A stretch of 64,000 bases of DNA from Nectonema munidae (GCA_030549495.1 JAUIRK010000920.1:372001-436000), one strand, 5' to 3'; shown: positions 28,201-38,501, numbered from the stretch's first letter. Program-made: numbers and translations. Notes: generated from the letters alone by a model not told the origin.

Positions 28201-31200
28201 TCCTTTTTTACTTGATTAAAAATCCTTATATTACATCCTAAAATAATTCTCATTTATCATAACAACACTTCTTTCATTTGCATTCGTGGTGTAATGAAAT
28301 GAAGAACGTAGTCATTTTAAGGTCTGATAAAATAGAATATTACAGGCAGACATCTCTAAAATAGATTATGACAGCACCAAAAATGTTCAAAGCAAAAGAA
28401 TGTGTTTTTAAGAAAATATATGATCTATTATCAAAAAAGCAAAAAGTGATATTTTTAAAAGTTATGCTACATTTGAAAATTTGTTTATTGGATCAAATAA
28501 TATTTTTGCTAATAATAGATATATTCTGAAGTACCTATTATTCAGGTGTAGCAAATTTTCTACATACAAAGTCAAAGAAGCCTGCAATATTAATGAATAT
28601 GATTATATTTTTTTATAATTAAAAAAAAACTAAAAAAAATTTAAGTACTACTTTGAGTATCGACACACTTCTCAAGTTCTACTTTGAAAATCGATGGATG
28701 GCGTGAACCCCCATTAATCTCATTTCAGCAGGGCAAATGCCCTATCATTGTAACTTTCATTAATGTGTATGAAAATTTTAAAAAATAAAAAAATATTTTG
28801 TTTAATCATTTAATGTGAAAAGAATTAATTTTAGTTAATTGAATGAAGAATTACAATTTAGTGTATTTTTGTAACTTTTTTTTATTGTAAAAATTGAGCA
28901 TTACAAGAAGATTTAGAAGAAAAATGATGTCGTTTTCGTGTGATAATTTTTTTACACGAATAAAACATCTTTTAGGTGTTTTAGATATTCTATCAAATTT
29001 TGTAAGTATATAAAGCAAACGTATTTGAACACTCTACTTTCTCAAAAAAGTTTTCCTTGATGCCATTATTTGGCGTTGAGAGTGGGACAGGCTATGCTAG
29101 GCACATTTAAAAGATGATGGCCAATAGCAAAGGCGAAAGCTTTTTTCCTTTCTGTAATTCCTTTATATATTTCACTTCCAATAAATTTCGCCACGGATCC
29201 TACCGCAAAAGCTTATATTTGCCTTGCTGCTATCCTATCATTGATTGATTGGCCTTAGAAGAAGCAGAAAAATTAGTGAATAAAAAGCAAACACACTTAT
29301 TTCTTGGAAGCATTTGAAGAGACCAAGTTTGTGGAGTCTCAGAGAGAGAGTACATTTAACTCCGAAACCTACTGCTTACAAAAAGGTTAGGGTCAGGTTA
29401 AAACTCTAACCCCTAACCCTAAACCTCTACTACATATGCTATAAAGCTATATAATTCATATATTAATACATATGCTATAAAATTTTACTACATTTAAAGC
29501 TACTTCATATGCCTACAAAAATTAAACTATTTTTTTTTCTTTATTTCAAATACACTTAAAAAAACCCGACTTCGGCTATGATTCCTATTTTTTTTCATAT
29601 ATAAATTTTATTATAGATACCGACTCCTATCCGATATCGAATATCGATATGTTCGAACAAATCGTGATTTTGTGAAAAAAAGAGTTTTTGTTCATCGTAT
29701 TCTTTCTAAAATACTTTCTCCGGCATTTATCTTTAAATGATTTAATATTCAAATGTATGATTTAAAATTATTATTGGAGCAATTCCTGTATTTTGAATGA
29801 TGAAAAAGAAAGTAGGTAGTATTAACGTTCAACTTCTATCAACAAATTCTTTTAAATGGGCGAATTTTAAAAAAAATTATATAGTTATAGAGAATTTTTT
29901 CTTTGATGAAACATCAAGGGAATGATTGTAGAAGCCAATTTTATCTTTGGAAGCAGTAAGAAGCGTTCTGATAGTAAGTATGACTTCAAGAAAGTTTCTT
30001 GTTATGAAGTGTATCGATATCTCCGTTAAAATAAAGAAATTTTGAAGAATATTTTATCTCCACAAAAATTCGATTGAATCAAAGTATACTATTAGATTTT
30101 TGCAATTTTGAATTTTCTTGATTAACTCATTTTTTTGCATATACAGTAACCCTTCTGAAATACGACTTTATTATATTTACATTAATTATACCGCGCTTAA
30201 ACGACTTGTATAACCCCTCACATACAACATCAATTTAAAATGTTGATATATTATGTATGGTACCTAGTCAAAATCTCCGAAACTCTTAAACCTAAAATTA
30301 CCTAATTCTTAAGTCTTCAGAACCAAAATCTCTGAAACTAAAATTTCTAAAAACTAAAATTTCTCAAGTTTAAAATCCTTAAAAACGATTACTGAAAAAA
30401 ATCGATATCTAGAAAGGCTATACTGGTCAATTGACCTGAGCAGTGAGCATTCATTTGTCATTAAATCTTTGAAACAGCGCATTTAAATTAATATATTATA
30501 TATTTTTTTCCTTTTAAATACAATAAAATTTTAATTTTTGAATTTTATAAATTACAAATATCAAAACAAATAGATACTTTTATTTCTAAATTTTTTATTC
30601 TAAAAATATGAAATACTTTTTATCTACTATATAAAGTTTATTTTAAAAATTTGATTTTTTTTCAATGTGTTAAATCGAGAGACTATGATTTATTAAGGAT
30701 TATAAATTTAGAATAACTTTGAAATTCAAAATGTTTGGCTTATAATATATTTAAAAATTTCGGTTTTTGGAGATTTTTGTTTTCCGAGATTTTGATGACT
30801 AGGAACTACATTATGTATAGCGAATACATAACAGATTTTTTTTAAAAATATTAATTAAAATTAGTATTATTTTCAATAAATAATTTTCACTTTTTAAAAT
30901 TTTTCATTTCAATAGGATTGATCATTTTTAATCAAATTGTTTTTTGTTTCGTTTGGCCTCCTTTTCACTTTTATTGGCCTAAAAAAGCTGTCAATTACAC
31001 CTACACGCCAAATTGGCTTAAAATTCAATTTTAGGACTGTTTCCCTATCTAAAAGTCTCTGCGCCCATTGCTATCATATACATTGCTATCACCACGAATG
31101 AGGATGATAATATTCATTTTTGCAATCTTTTTAAGAAGGAGACGGAGACATCTTGCGATGAAAGCAAATCTCTTTACACGCCAACCTCCAGTAAAGATCT

Positions 31201-33037
31201 CATCACCAAGAGTGCGCTTTTTTCTTCAACTGCACCAGGTGGTGTAGACGTCCATCAAAGAGTGGGGAAGATGAGTAGAGAGCCGCGCCAGCCTTTTCAA
31301 GACATTTCCCAGCGACTCAACCACCTCGGCGAGCAAAGTCGGAAGGAGAGCCTGGATAAGGGACCTCGCTACAACTCAATATCGCTTCTTGAGGAATACA
31401 TAAAGGTAATCATTTGATGATAGTTATGGAGTCCAGGCAAGCCATTTTTTCAAGTCAACGATTTCCAAAACAACGCTTAATCAGAACCCAGCGGGGACCC
31501 CGTCCCCCGCGGAGAAGGTTTTAACCAATTGATAGAAAATTTGATCTTCCATATTCTGCAAATGTATACATTATTTACAAAGTCTTTATTATCTTCATTA
31601 TCTTTTTGTAAATATGCACATTATTTACTTTTCGACATGATTTCAATAATATGAAATAATATTGAAAAAAATTGTGGGTTCGGTTGCACGATATCTCCTA
31701 TGAAATTGAAATTTATTTCGTATCATACAATTCTGAATCAGAAAGATTGTTCACTTCCGGTTCAAATATTGCAAACAGTAAACGAAGTAAAAAGTTGAAG
31801 AGTTAATTTTTCTTGGACAAAATAATAAATCAAGTTAGCTTAAATAAAAAAACTTTATTTCATCTTTTTGTTTCATGAAATACTTTTTTATCATTGCGAA
31901 AAATGTTCCCCGCGGGGTGAGCATCTTCCCGACCCGACCTAAAAATTCACTCCCCACTGGGCTCTTATATATATAAGAAAGTAGGAAGTAAGACTCATCG
32001 TTGTACATAGAAGGAATATGTTTATTCTGCCTCTAGACCATTCCGCCTCAGGACAATTAGGTGTCAAACTATTTTGATATTAATAGGCCAACTTGTCTAG
32101 GGACCGAATTGCCCAAAGGCTAAATGTTCCCTAAATCATATAGAAACAGCTTTAAACGAATTTTGGGATGTGCAGAGGCAAATTAGCTTTTCACGTACGT
32201 GGTTCTCGCCCTTTTTAAACACAGGGTTGTAGTAAAAACCAACATTGCACTAAATGAGCGCAACAAAAAAATAAAAAAACTGGAGTTTTTTTGATTCACC
32301 CTTTCAAGAACTAGAATATTGCGATATTCTATAGAATAATCCTTTATAAGTATTTCCATGTGCGTCCATGACTTCTGTCTTCTTTGCACTCAAGTTTAAA
32401 TCCTGATTTTTCTAGACTCTTTTGCCAAGGCACTAATCTTTGTTGTAACTCGTCACTACTTTTAGACACATAGCTAAACCATCAGTGAACAATAAATACC
32501 AGAGATTTTCTGTTTTTAAGCCTTTTGATAAAACATCAACAACGATTGTATACAGAAGTGGAATCAGAGCTGAACCTTGATATCATTGGTTCCTCCCATT
32601 TATCTTCAAACAGATAATCAATATATCGCTTGAGGTTTAGAAATTTTTAAAATATTAGTTTATATGGAGGCTTTGCTGTTTACGAAAATTCAATGGGAAC
32701 TGGGAGCGTGTGTTGACTTCACCTTTTGCCTACACTGACATATTTGATTTAGCAGAGCAAATTACTCTCAAAGAACGAACGCTTTCACAAATGCCCGAAA
32801 TGCTTTCATCCCTGTCGCGCGAGCATCGTGTACTTCGATAAATCAATCACGTGTACCAAGTGCTCGTACACGATGTGCTCTTTGTGCTTCCAAGCCTTTC
32901 ACAGAGACACCCTTTGCAGCACAACATTTCCACAAGATCTCCCTCCCTCTACCTTCTCAGGCGGCAGAAGCACAAAGGCACTTTCTAATTCCATTTGTTC
33001 TGCAAGCTCCAGAGCTCGATTGAACAGACTCCTTTGA
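25039..33037 (+). CDS. FBXO5/FBXO43-like: Emi1/Emi2 (Rca1)-like F-box and zinc-binding-region protein, four exons
   Basis: Likely an inhibitor of the anaphase-promoting complex in the FBXO5/FBXO43/Rca1 family, acting in cell-cycle or meiotic arrest. Exons 25039-25229, 27845-27938, 31136-31405 and 32753-33037 join in phases 2, 0 and 0, giving 279 residues. Domains in order: F-box across exons 1-2 (KIVFQIFSHLDSSDLKR joined to MRLVNHFWNSLV), a Ser/Lys/Arg-rich linker in exon 3, then a zinc-binding region with the pattern C-x2-C-x16-C-x2-C-x4-C-x2-C-x4-H-x4-C, and a C-terminal ARLNRLL resembling the family's APC/C-binding RL tail. Vertebrate relatives are longer (Emi1 about 450 residues), so an N-terminal exon may be missing. 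Introns contain foldback elements B and C. AATAAA at 33185 fits as a poly(A) signal. Confidence 0.8.
25828..25850. repeat. (CAT)n microsatellite
   Basis: Seven uninterrupted CAT units inside intron 1 of the Emi-like gene. Confidence 0.95.
26915..27449. mobile_element. Foldback element copy B, 9-bp target duplication
   Basis: 535 bp. Left arm starts GGTGCCTGGTCAAAACGTCC and continues with four or more repeats of (A)ACGTCCGAAAWC; the right arm is the inverted form with about six GGACGTTTTGGTTTC-type repeats, ending GACTATGAACC. Perfect 9-bp duplication GAATCGAAC at 26906-26914 and 27450-27458. No coding capacity. Lies in intron 1 of the Emi-like gene, flanked on both sides (about 26716 and 27740) by remnants of another copy's ends. 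Confidence 0.88.
27845..27938 (+). CDS. FBXO5/FBXO43-like: Emi-like exon 2 (second half of F-box)
   Basis: 94 bp; acceptor TTAAAAAG, donor AAG before GTGAGT. The first base completes an Arg codon from exon 1. It encodes MRLVNHFWNSLVSMSATFLE and ends RTILKKK. The VNxFWNSL word is the conserved end of an F-box, so the exon 1-2 join is well supported. RTIL fits a minimal RxxL destruction-box pattern, but this is too short to mean much. Confidence 0.78.
28000..30240. other. Intron 2 of the Emi-like gene; no other gene seen
   Basis: AT-rich intronic sequence without recognisable coding blocks. A short cluster of TTAGG/CCTAA words lies at 29380-29425. Confidence 0.45.
30259..30809. mobile_element. 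Foldback element copy C, 9-bp target duplication
   Basis: 551 bp. Left end GGTACCTAGTCAAAATCTCC followed by diverged repeats of the AAAATCTCTGAAAC type; right end inverted, GGAGATTTTTGTTTTCCGAG then GACTAGGAACTAC. Perfect 9-bp duplication ATTATGTAT (30250-30258 and 30810-30818). Lies in intron 2 of the Emi-like gene. Confidence 0.87.
31136..31405 (+). CDS. FBXO5/FBXO43-like: Emi-like exon 3 (linker)
   Basis: 270 bp, 90 codons, phase 0 at both ends; acceptor is a pyrimidine-rich TGCAATCTTTTTAAG, donor AAG before GTAATC. The encoded linker is hydrophilic (KETETSCDESKSLYTP ... LLEEYIK) and visibly less AT-rich than its surroundings, as expected for an exon. No domain recognised by itself. Confidence 0.72.
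31483..31964. repeat. Possible small inverted-terminal element with GC-rich ends
   Basis: Left GAACCCAGCGGGGACCCC and right, in reverse complement, GAGCCCAGTGGGGAGTG. Both ends hold CCCCGCGG words while the interior is AT-rich. No target duplication recognised. It occupies intron 3 of the Emi-like gene. Confidence 0.4.
32753..33037 (+). CDS. FBXO5/FBXO43-like: Emi-like exon 4 (zinc-binding region and C-terminus)
   Basis: 285 bp including TGA; acceptor GATTTAG preceded by a branch-like CTGAC. It encodes QSKLLSKNERFHKCPKC, then TCTKCSYTMCSLCFQAFH and RDTLC: eight metal ligands (seven Cys, one His) in the spacing of the Emi zinc-binding (IBR-like) region. It continues through a Ser-rich stretch to ARLNRLL. 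The LxRL end is what the family uses to contact APC/C. Confidence 0.8.
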   Translation, partial: QSKLLSKNERFHKCPKCFHPCRASIVYFDKSITCTKCSYTMCSLCFQAFHRDTLCSTTFPQDLPPSTFSGGRSTKALSNSICSASSRARLNRLL

Positions 33038-33184
33038 ATTTGCCTCTCAAATTTGTTTATTCAAGAATTTCTGTATTGTTATTATTTATTTTAGATTTTT
33101 ATGAAACAGTTTTTTATATGGAGAAAAAATTTAATATTATTTTTTATTTTAATGAATACTTCATTTTTAAAATACCCTTGCTGC

Positions 33185-33190
33185 AATAAA
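33185..33190 (+). terminator. Candidate poly(A) signal of the Emi-like gene
   Basis: AATAAA about 150 bp after the stop codon at 33037, the expected distance for a 3' UTR. Such hexamers are common in AT-rich DNA, so only supportive. Confidence 0.45.
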
Positions 33191-33414
33191 GACTTTTTTA
33201 TATTGACCTTTGAAGATTGGTACTTCCATACTACACTCATTTCAATTGAAGGATTAGAAAAGTTTTTACTAAAATACATTTGTTTAATTAAAAATAAAAA
33301 ATATAAATTAACATAAAAAAGTTATAATTGAGGAGGCATCTATCAAAAGGGTTTATTGGAAATTGATGTTTATAGGTGTTACTGTTTCACTTCTGTTTAT
33401 CAAATACTTTTAAG

Positions 33415-33686
33415 CATGGCCGGCCTTACTGTTCGCGGGACCCTATGCAAAATGGATTGCGCGGAGCCCAGTGCGGGTAGGAAAAAGATTAAAAGTGAGA
33501 AATAAGATTTTGAAAAAAAAAAGAAAAGGGATTTGTTTTATTACTTTTTCATTAACACAAAATGACGATCAAAGTTACTTTACTTTGCGAACCTTGCATT
33601 TGGCGAAATCATACAATATATCATCAAAATGAGAAGCGCGGGCCCACTGTGGCCGCATAGGTTGCAGTGGCCTAAGGCCGGCCCTG
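33415..33686. mobile_element. hAT MITE (272 bp) with 8-bp target duplication
   Basis: Ends CATGGCCGGCCTTAC and, inverted, CAGGGCCGGCCTTAG, with perfect 8-bp duplication CTTTTAAG at 33407-33414 and 33687-33694. No coding potential. The GGCCGGCC ends match a common hAT terminal type. Confidence 0.9.
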
Positions 33687-33699
33687 CTTTTAAGTATTA

Positions 33700-33859
33700 G
33701 GGGTCGTTCACAATTGACATCAACTAAAACTGGAGGGAGGGGGTATCCAAAGTTGACAAGTCGATTTTATTAAGGGATGATATATCTAAAAGTTGATATG
33801 AGGGGGGGGGGGGGGTTGAAATTTATCAAAAAAGGTTGACGTCAATTGTGAACGACCCC
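33700..33859. mobile_element. Harbinger-like MITE, copy 1 (160 bp)
   Basis: Inverted ends GGGGTCGTTCACAATTGAC, flanked by TTA on each side (33697-33699 and 33860-33862). A TWA duplication is characteristic of PIF/Harbinger. The interior has long G runs (up to 14). Starts only five bases after the hAT MITE's target duplication begins to end. Second copy at 52010-52170. Confidence 0.85.
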
Positions 33860-34057
33860 TTAAAAGGAAATGATATAAAGTAGAAGGAGACATCAACTCA
33901 ACTGATTATAATAATGGGTATAACAAAGAGATGATATAAAATTTTAATAATTATAAGTAAAGTGCTGAAGGGTCATTTGTTTGAAATAAAAAGAGTAAAG
34001 TTTCACAAACAAATTTAAATAAACTTTTTTCTACATTTAGTACCTCAAATTAAAATA

Positions 34058-34174
34058 ATATTGCTCTTATATAATATCTTGAAAAATTAAAATATTTTCG
34101 TTATTGCTTAGAAAAAAATTTAAAAAATGCCTGTTTTTTGTTGTTGGTTTTCATTGACTAATGTCGATATCTCA
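34058..34174 (+). repeat. Dispersed repeat, copy 1
   Basis: About 115 bp nearly identical to 45057-45178 in the same orientation (TTGCTCTTATATAATATCTT through GGTTTTCATTGA), differing by a short indel. Nature unknown. Confidence 0.7.
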
Positions 34175-34509
34175 TTATTACTTTCACATATTTGTTTCTA
34201 TTCAATTCATTTTAAAAACGATGAAGCATAATGGGAAGACCTCTCAACTTTCCTAAAACCCTTCTTTTTGTCCAATGCATTCTTCCAATTTGCGTCGCAT
34301 ATGCCTCATCTTTTGTTTATAGTTTGGGGCAAAATTTCTACACGTAAAACAAAATGCAGCTTTTATGATATGGCAGTATTCGATCCAAGGCCTTCCTTAA
34401 AACCACCCTTTTTTAATCACCAAACTTTTATACTCCATAAGCTTAGGTTGCGAAGGCTGTAAATCGCTTAATGTTGTTCCACTACTTCCAACTTCTTTAT
34501 TTCTTCTAC

Positions 34510-35110
34510 AGACAAAAAATGCTATTTCCGAACTCCTGATGCTGCAAGTGCCGAACCAGGGAACAAGGATACGCTCTTGCCCCGCACGAAATGTCTCATA
34601 AGGCCCGCGTCTCGTAAAGCCTCTTGCAGTGAATCTCTAGATCTGCCTTCCCGTGGCGGAGTTGTTTCAAACTAAGCGATCTAGAGGTGAAAAGCGAATT
34701 AGCAGGCGCTTTAACCTACAGTTTTGGGTAGAGCATGCTCATTAGCCTTGGCTGACAGATGTTCTAGGAAAGGGCAACTCTGATGTCAAACTACCGCTGC
34801 CTTGTGGGTATAGCTTTTGAGTAAGCAAAGGCTAAGAGTTTTCAGCCCCTAAAACAAAATGCTTGGCGTCAGGAAGAGCATCCGGCTATAAAACTACGCC
34901 TCAATTAAAATGCCATGATCAAAAACAATATGGGCGGGGTACAGCCCAAAGTACCCCGTGGGCAACTCTATCTGCCTACGTCAAAAAGAAAGATAGTGAA
35001 ACAAAAGAGAGTGCGAGGAATGGTAGTGGTCTTAAGTCAAGAGAAAGTAGAAATGATGTAGAAGGAAGGATAAAGAAAGTAAAATCTCGGTCTATAGATA
35101 AAATGGGTAA
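34510..35110 (+). mobile_element. Probable RTE-like LINE fragment (non-coding part)
   Basis: Markedly more GC-rich than its flanks. Contains GGCGTCAGGAAGAGCATCCG followed by GCTATAAAACTACGCC, which I recall as a conserved stretch of RTE-type elements, and CTGCCTTCCCGTGGCGGAG. The open frame at 34863-35138 shows no domain and is probably not a gene. Assignment is from memory of the motif only. Confidence 0.35.
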
Positions 35111-35114
35111 AGTC

Positions 35115-35310
35115 TCTCCAACCTGTATTCTACGATGATTCATCTTCAACCTGTATACTACGATGATTCATCTCCAACCTGTATTCTACGATGATTCATC
35201 TCCAACCTGTATACTACGATGATTCATCTCCAACCTGTATTCTACGATGATTCATCTCCAACCTGTATACTACGATGATTCATCTTCAACCTGTATACTA
35301 CGATGGTTTC
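35115..35310 (+). repeat. 28-bp minisatellite, seven units
   Basis: Exactly seven 28-bp units of the type TCTCCAACCTGTATACTACG plus ATGATTCA. Alternate units carry TATTCTA or TATACTA, giving a 56-bp higher-order period in units 1-6. Two more units appear at about 35431-35490. Confidence 0.93.
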
Positions 35311-35339
35311 TATTCCATGTACAAATGACTAGGGAGACC

Positions 35340-35890
35340 ATTTTCAACTTTCTGTTCACATTTTGCTAGATGTAAGATTTGATATACCTCATTCGGGGAG
35401 ACGATGCTACATAAGTTATTACCTATATACCTGTATACTACGATGGTTCATCTCCAACCTGTATACCGCGATGATTCATCTCCAACCTATCAGTTCATAT
35501 TTTGCTAGATGTAAGATTTGATATACCTCATTCGGGGAAAGGATGTTAGATAAGTTATTACCTATATTTTTACAATTTTTTCATGATATTAAATAATATA
35601 TTTTATCAAATAATCAAAATAAAATTCTGTAATCAAAGAATCGAAAAATATTCTTTAAAAAATCAAAATATATGAAACTTTCTGTTCATATTTTGCTACC
35701 TCATACGATGTTACAAGAGTTATTACCTATACTTTGCAATTTGCACGATTTTAAATATTATATTTGTCGAATAATCAAAGAATCGAAAAATGTTCAAATA
35801 AAAAATATTTATTCTTTTTAAATATATCGTTGGCTCCCCTTACTTTAAAATAGAAAGATAAACCTAGTCTTTAATAATTAATTTTTATAC
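35340..35890 (+). repeat. Tandem-duplicated repeat block upstream of the DIRS-like element
   Basis: The block CATTTTGCTAGATGTAAGAT ... CTCATTCGGGGA ... AAGTTATTACCTATAT appears at 35356-35428 and 35492-35570, and a shorter version at 35685-35735. The following stretch (ATAATCAAAGAATCGAAAAA ... CGTTGGCTCC) has homologues in both orientations at 54239-54530. Ends where the GC-rich element begins. Confidence 0.7.
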
Positions 35891-35894
35891 AATT

Positions 35895-37720
35895 ATGCAC
35901 ATACGAACTACAGGTTCTGCTTCCAGTCAGACGGGTCCATCACCATCTGGGTGGGGGACAGAAGTTTCTTTGTCCCGGCACATCCGGGTGCTCTGTTGGA
36001 TTTCTAGGAGGAAAACCGGGACTTATTCCCACCTCGGTTTTGGAAAAGGATTTTTTCCCAGATCATGTCCTTCGACCCGGAGGACAACCCGGCAGAGGAC
36101 CAGATCCAGTCCATTTTGGACATCGCCTCGTGCAGACACCTACTGTCGTCTTTTGTTCGGCCCGGCTAGGGAGCCTCTGTCCGGTGGCCTCATTTTCAGT
36201 GTCCGCCCTCTGTTTAGGGCCCCCAAGGACTTAAGGCATCAAGCTTCTAGGAGCATCCTCCTCCCCAGATACCGACCGCGACTCATCTCTAATGCCCCGT
36301 TCCACGCATTTTCTTGCTTTTCAGCACCGCCGGCGGAACAACGGGAATTTATCGTCAGGAAAGTACTGTCCGGGCTGGTCCAGACCGGCGTACTGGAAAG
36401 GGCGTTTCACCCTCGGATAGTGTGCCCGTATTTCCTGGTTTCCAAAGCAAACGGCAAGGTTCGCCTCGTGGCGGACTTTGGGTTCACAAGGGATATCTTC
36501 TCGACCCCAGCTATCAAGCCAACAGCCCCTTCCAGCTTCGCTACATAGAACCCGGCTTGGCCTGGGCCTTCCGTTTGGACCTAACGGACGCATTTTACGG
36601 CATCCGCAAACAAAAAGAGTGGAGAAACTGCTTCTGTGTAAAGCTGGCCGGGTGCCTCTTGCAGTTCACCAGGTTACATATGGGAGCCTGCTTTAGCCCG
36701 GCCGTTCTGCAGGGAGTAGTAGCAAGGCTTCTAGGAGTCTTCAAAGAGCGACTCCCTCCTGCACTCCGCTCCAACCTCAGGTTCATCCTCTACTTGGATG
36801 ATTTCCTCATACTGGGAAGAGACAGCTCTTCAACCCTCGAGGTGACTAAGTTGTTTACTCGTTACCTAGAACAGGAATGTGGGATTCGCATTAACCATAG
36901 GAAATCCATCTTTACCCCCGTGCAGTCCATCGAGTTTCTGGGGGCCCAACTCCACCTCCGTCAACGGACGATGGGTGTCCCGGACGGAAAAAAGGAGATC
37001 CTCCTTAGGGCACTTTGCGCGTTTCTTATGGCCTAACAAGTCACGAAAGTGGCGTCAGAAGATCATGGGAATCCTCAACTACTACACGGCCACACTCCCA
37101 GGAAGGTTTAGCATCATCTCAGCTCTTTACTCCTGGAGTCACTTCCCGGAGCACCGCAAGTTGGTTCAACTGGCTATGCCCTACTGCCTACGTGATGGTC
37201 ACCATCCTGACGCCCTGGCCTTTGGCCACGATGTTCCCAACATCAAGTACGATCTACGTGGACGGCTTGCTCCGAGCTCTGGGTCTGGTGTCCAGTTGCC
37301 AGAAGGTCACAATACAGGTGAGTCACACAAACTGGCACATCTCCGAGTTGGAGCTGTTGGCAATTGTTCTAGCTCACCTGCTGTGGCCAGGTAGGAAGAT
37401 CATTTCCGACTCCATGGTAGCAATTGGTTGTGTGAGGAGGTTTGGCATCAAATCCCCAAAGCAAGCCATGCTCCTTCTGTGGCTGGAGGCCTCCAGTGCA
37501 TGGACAGACAACCTCGCAACTCCATGGAATACATCAAGTCGGAAGATAATCCCGCAGACGGTCCGTCGCGCGCTCTCCTGCCTCCATCCAGATCCTGGAC
37601 TCCACTATCTCCATAGGTTCTATGGAATGGGCAAGCTTCTTTGGCAAAGTTTGGAGTTCCTTCAAAGCAAAGACCAAAGAAAGAATGGTGAGATTCTCGC
37701 CATTGGTGCCTGTGTTTGAG
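35895..37720 (+). mobile_element. GC-rich retroelement fragment with RT and RNase H, DIRS/Ngaro-like
   Basis: The base composition changes abruptly at about 35.9 kb. Reverse transcriptase: VSKANGKVRLVADF in the 35895-36548 frame, then FRLDLTDAFYGIRKQKEW, LHMGACFSPAVLQG and the catalytic FILYLDDFLILG (YLDD) in the 36314-37036 frame. RNase H: STIYVDG, SELELLAIVLAHLLW and SDSMVAIGCV in the 37015-37719 frame, then NPADGPSR in the 37428-37616 frame. At least three frameshifts. No integrase, protease or tyrosine recombinase seen. RT directly followed by RNase H without integrase suits DIRS-type elements, but class is not certain. Confidence 0.7.
36314..37036 (+). pseudogene. Reverse transcriptase of the DIRS-like element
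   Basis: 240-residue open frame that enters in the middle of the RT fingers (upstream part is in another frame, ending near 36548). Palm motifs are intact: DLTDAFY, then YLDD with both catalytic Asp. It stops where the RT thumb begins; the thumb continues in other frames (KWRQKIMGILNYYTATLPG). A working enzyme would need the frames joined. Confidence 0.75.
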
Positions 37721-38001
37721 TAATACCAATGCCATAGAGATAAGGACTATCGGCAGCTCCACAAGCGCCAGCCCCATTAGGTCCTATGCTCCCCATTGGC
37801 TACGCTAACTGGACGATACTTCCAATTAACGCCCCTCGTTAGCATCAAAGAGGTATCCTTCCGCTGGCTTGCGAATATTTAAGGAGCAGCCACGCACAGA
37901 CACACCACTTTTTTCTTTGTTTCTCTAGTATCACTCCCACTCACCCTTTAGATTATGCAACTGAAGGTTCAGTTCCCTCTGAATTTTCCAGCAGTGACGG
38001 A

Positions 38002-38200
38002 TTGAGCAACATCGCAGAACTCTCACCTTCGCAGAAGTTTCTCCTGCTTTGGACACAGAAAGTTTCTTCCTCCTACAAAAACAGCACTGCAGAAGGTTCT
38101 CATGCGTTTGGGCACACGGAAGATTCTTCCAAGAGACTTAAATTTATTATTAGACTTAAAATTAATTTATTAGTCTTAAATTTATCTTCTTTGCGATATT
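38002..38200 (+). other. Tail of the GC-rich element, no recognised product
   Basis: Open frame of 83 codons at 38002-38253 with repeated words (QKFLLLWTQKVSSS / AFGHTEDSSK); DNA shows an imperfect direct repeat AGAAGTTTCTCCTGCTTTGG / AGAAAGTTTCTTCC / AGAAGGTTCTCATGCGTTTG. Probably terminal repeats of the retroelement rather than a gene. Confidence 0.35.
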
Positions 38201-38236
38201 TTGATCCAATAAAGCGACGCTGCAAAAAAAATCACA

Positions 38237-38400
38237 GTACCAATGATCTTTAACAGAACCTAGAATCACGGTGGTGCCAATGATATTTAACAGGACCTGG
38301 AATCACAGTACCAATGATCTTTAACATGACTTAGAATCACGGGAGTACCAATGATCTTTAACAGGATCTAGAATCACGGGAGTACCTATCATCTTTACGT
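38237..38400 (+). repeat. Tandem repeat, 34-37-bp unit
   Basis: Four to five units of the form AGAATCACGGGAGTACCAAT followed by GATCTTTAACAGGATCT. The reverse complement matches the 34-bp tandem repeat at 20640-20850. It directly follows the retroelement tail. Confidence 0.85.
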
Positions 38401-38501
38401 AGACCCAGATTTTTGGGACTTTAAATGCTACGTCTCGAGCGAAGCGAGAGACAAACAGGCTTATCCTAGTTATAGATAATAAATGTTTGCTTTTGTTTTA
38501 G

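Noticed and set aside
29380-29425. Telomere-like TTAGG/CCCTAACC words
   Set aside because: Only two or three imperfect units in opposite orientations; not an array, and such words occur by chance (also near 12220-12245).
31045-31135. Extension of Emi-like exon 3 upstream in the same open frame
   Set aside because: The frame stays open, but the pyrimidine tract and AAG just before 31136 form the better acceptor and give the phase required by exon 2.
34863-35138. 91-codon open frame as a gene
   Set aside because: It lies in a probable RTE-like non-coding stretch, starts inside the recalled repeat motif and runs into a minisatellite; no domain.
35895-37720. Viral (hepadnavirus-like) origin of the RT/RNase H fragment
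   Set aside because: The YLDD and LTDAFY context and the RNase H order fit DIRS-type retroelements, and no viral structural gene is present.
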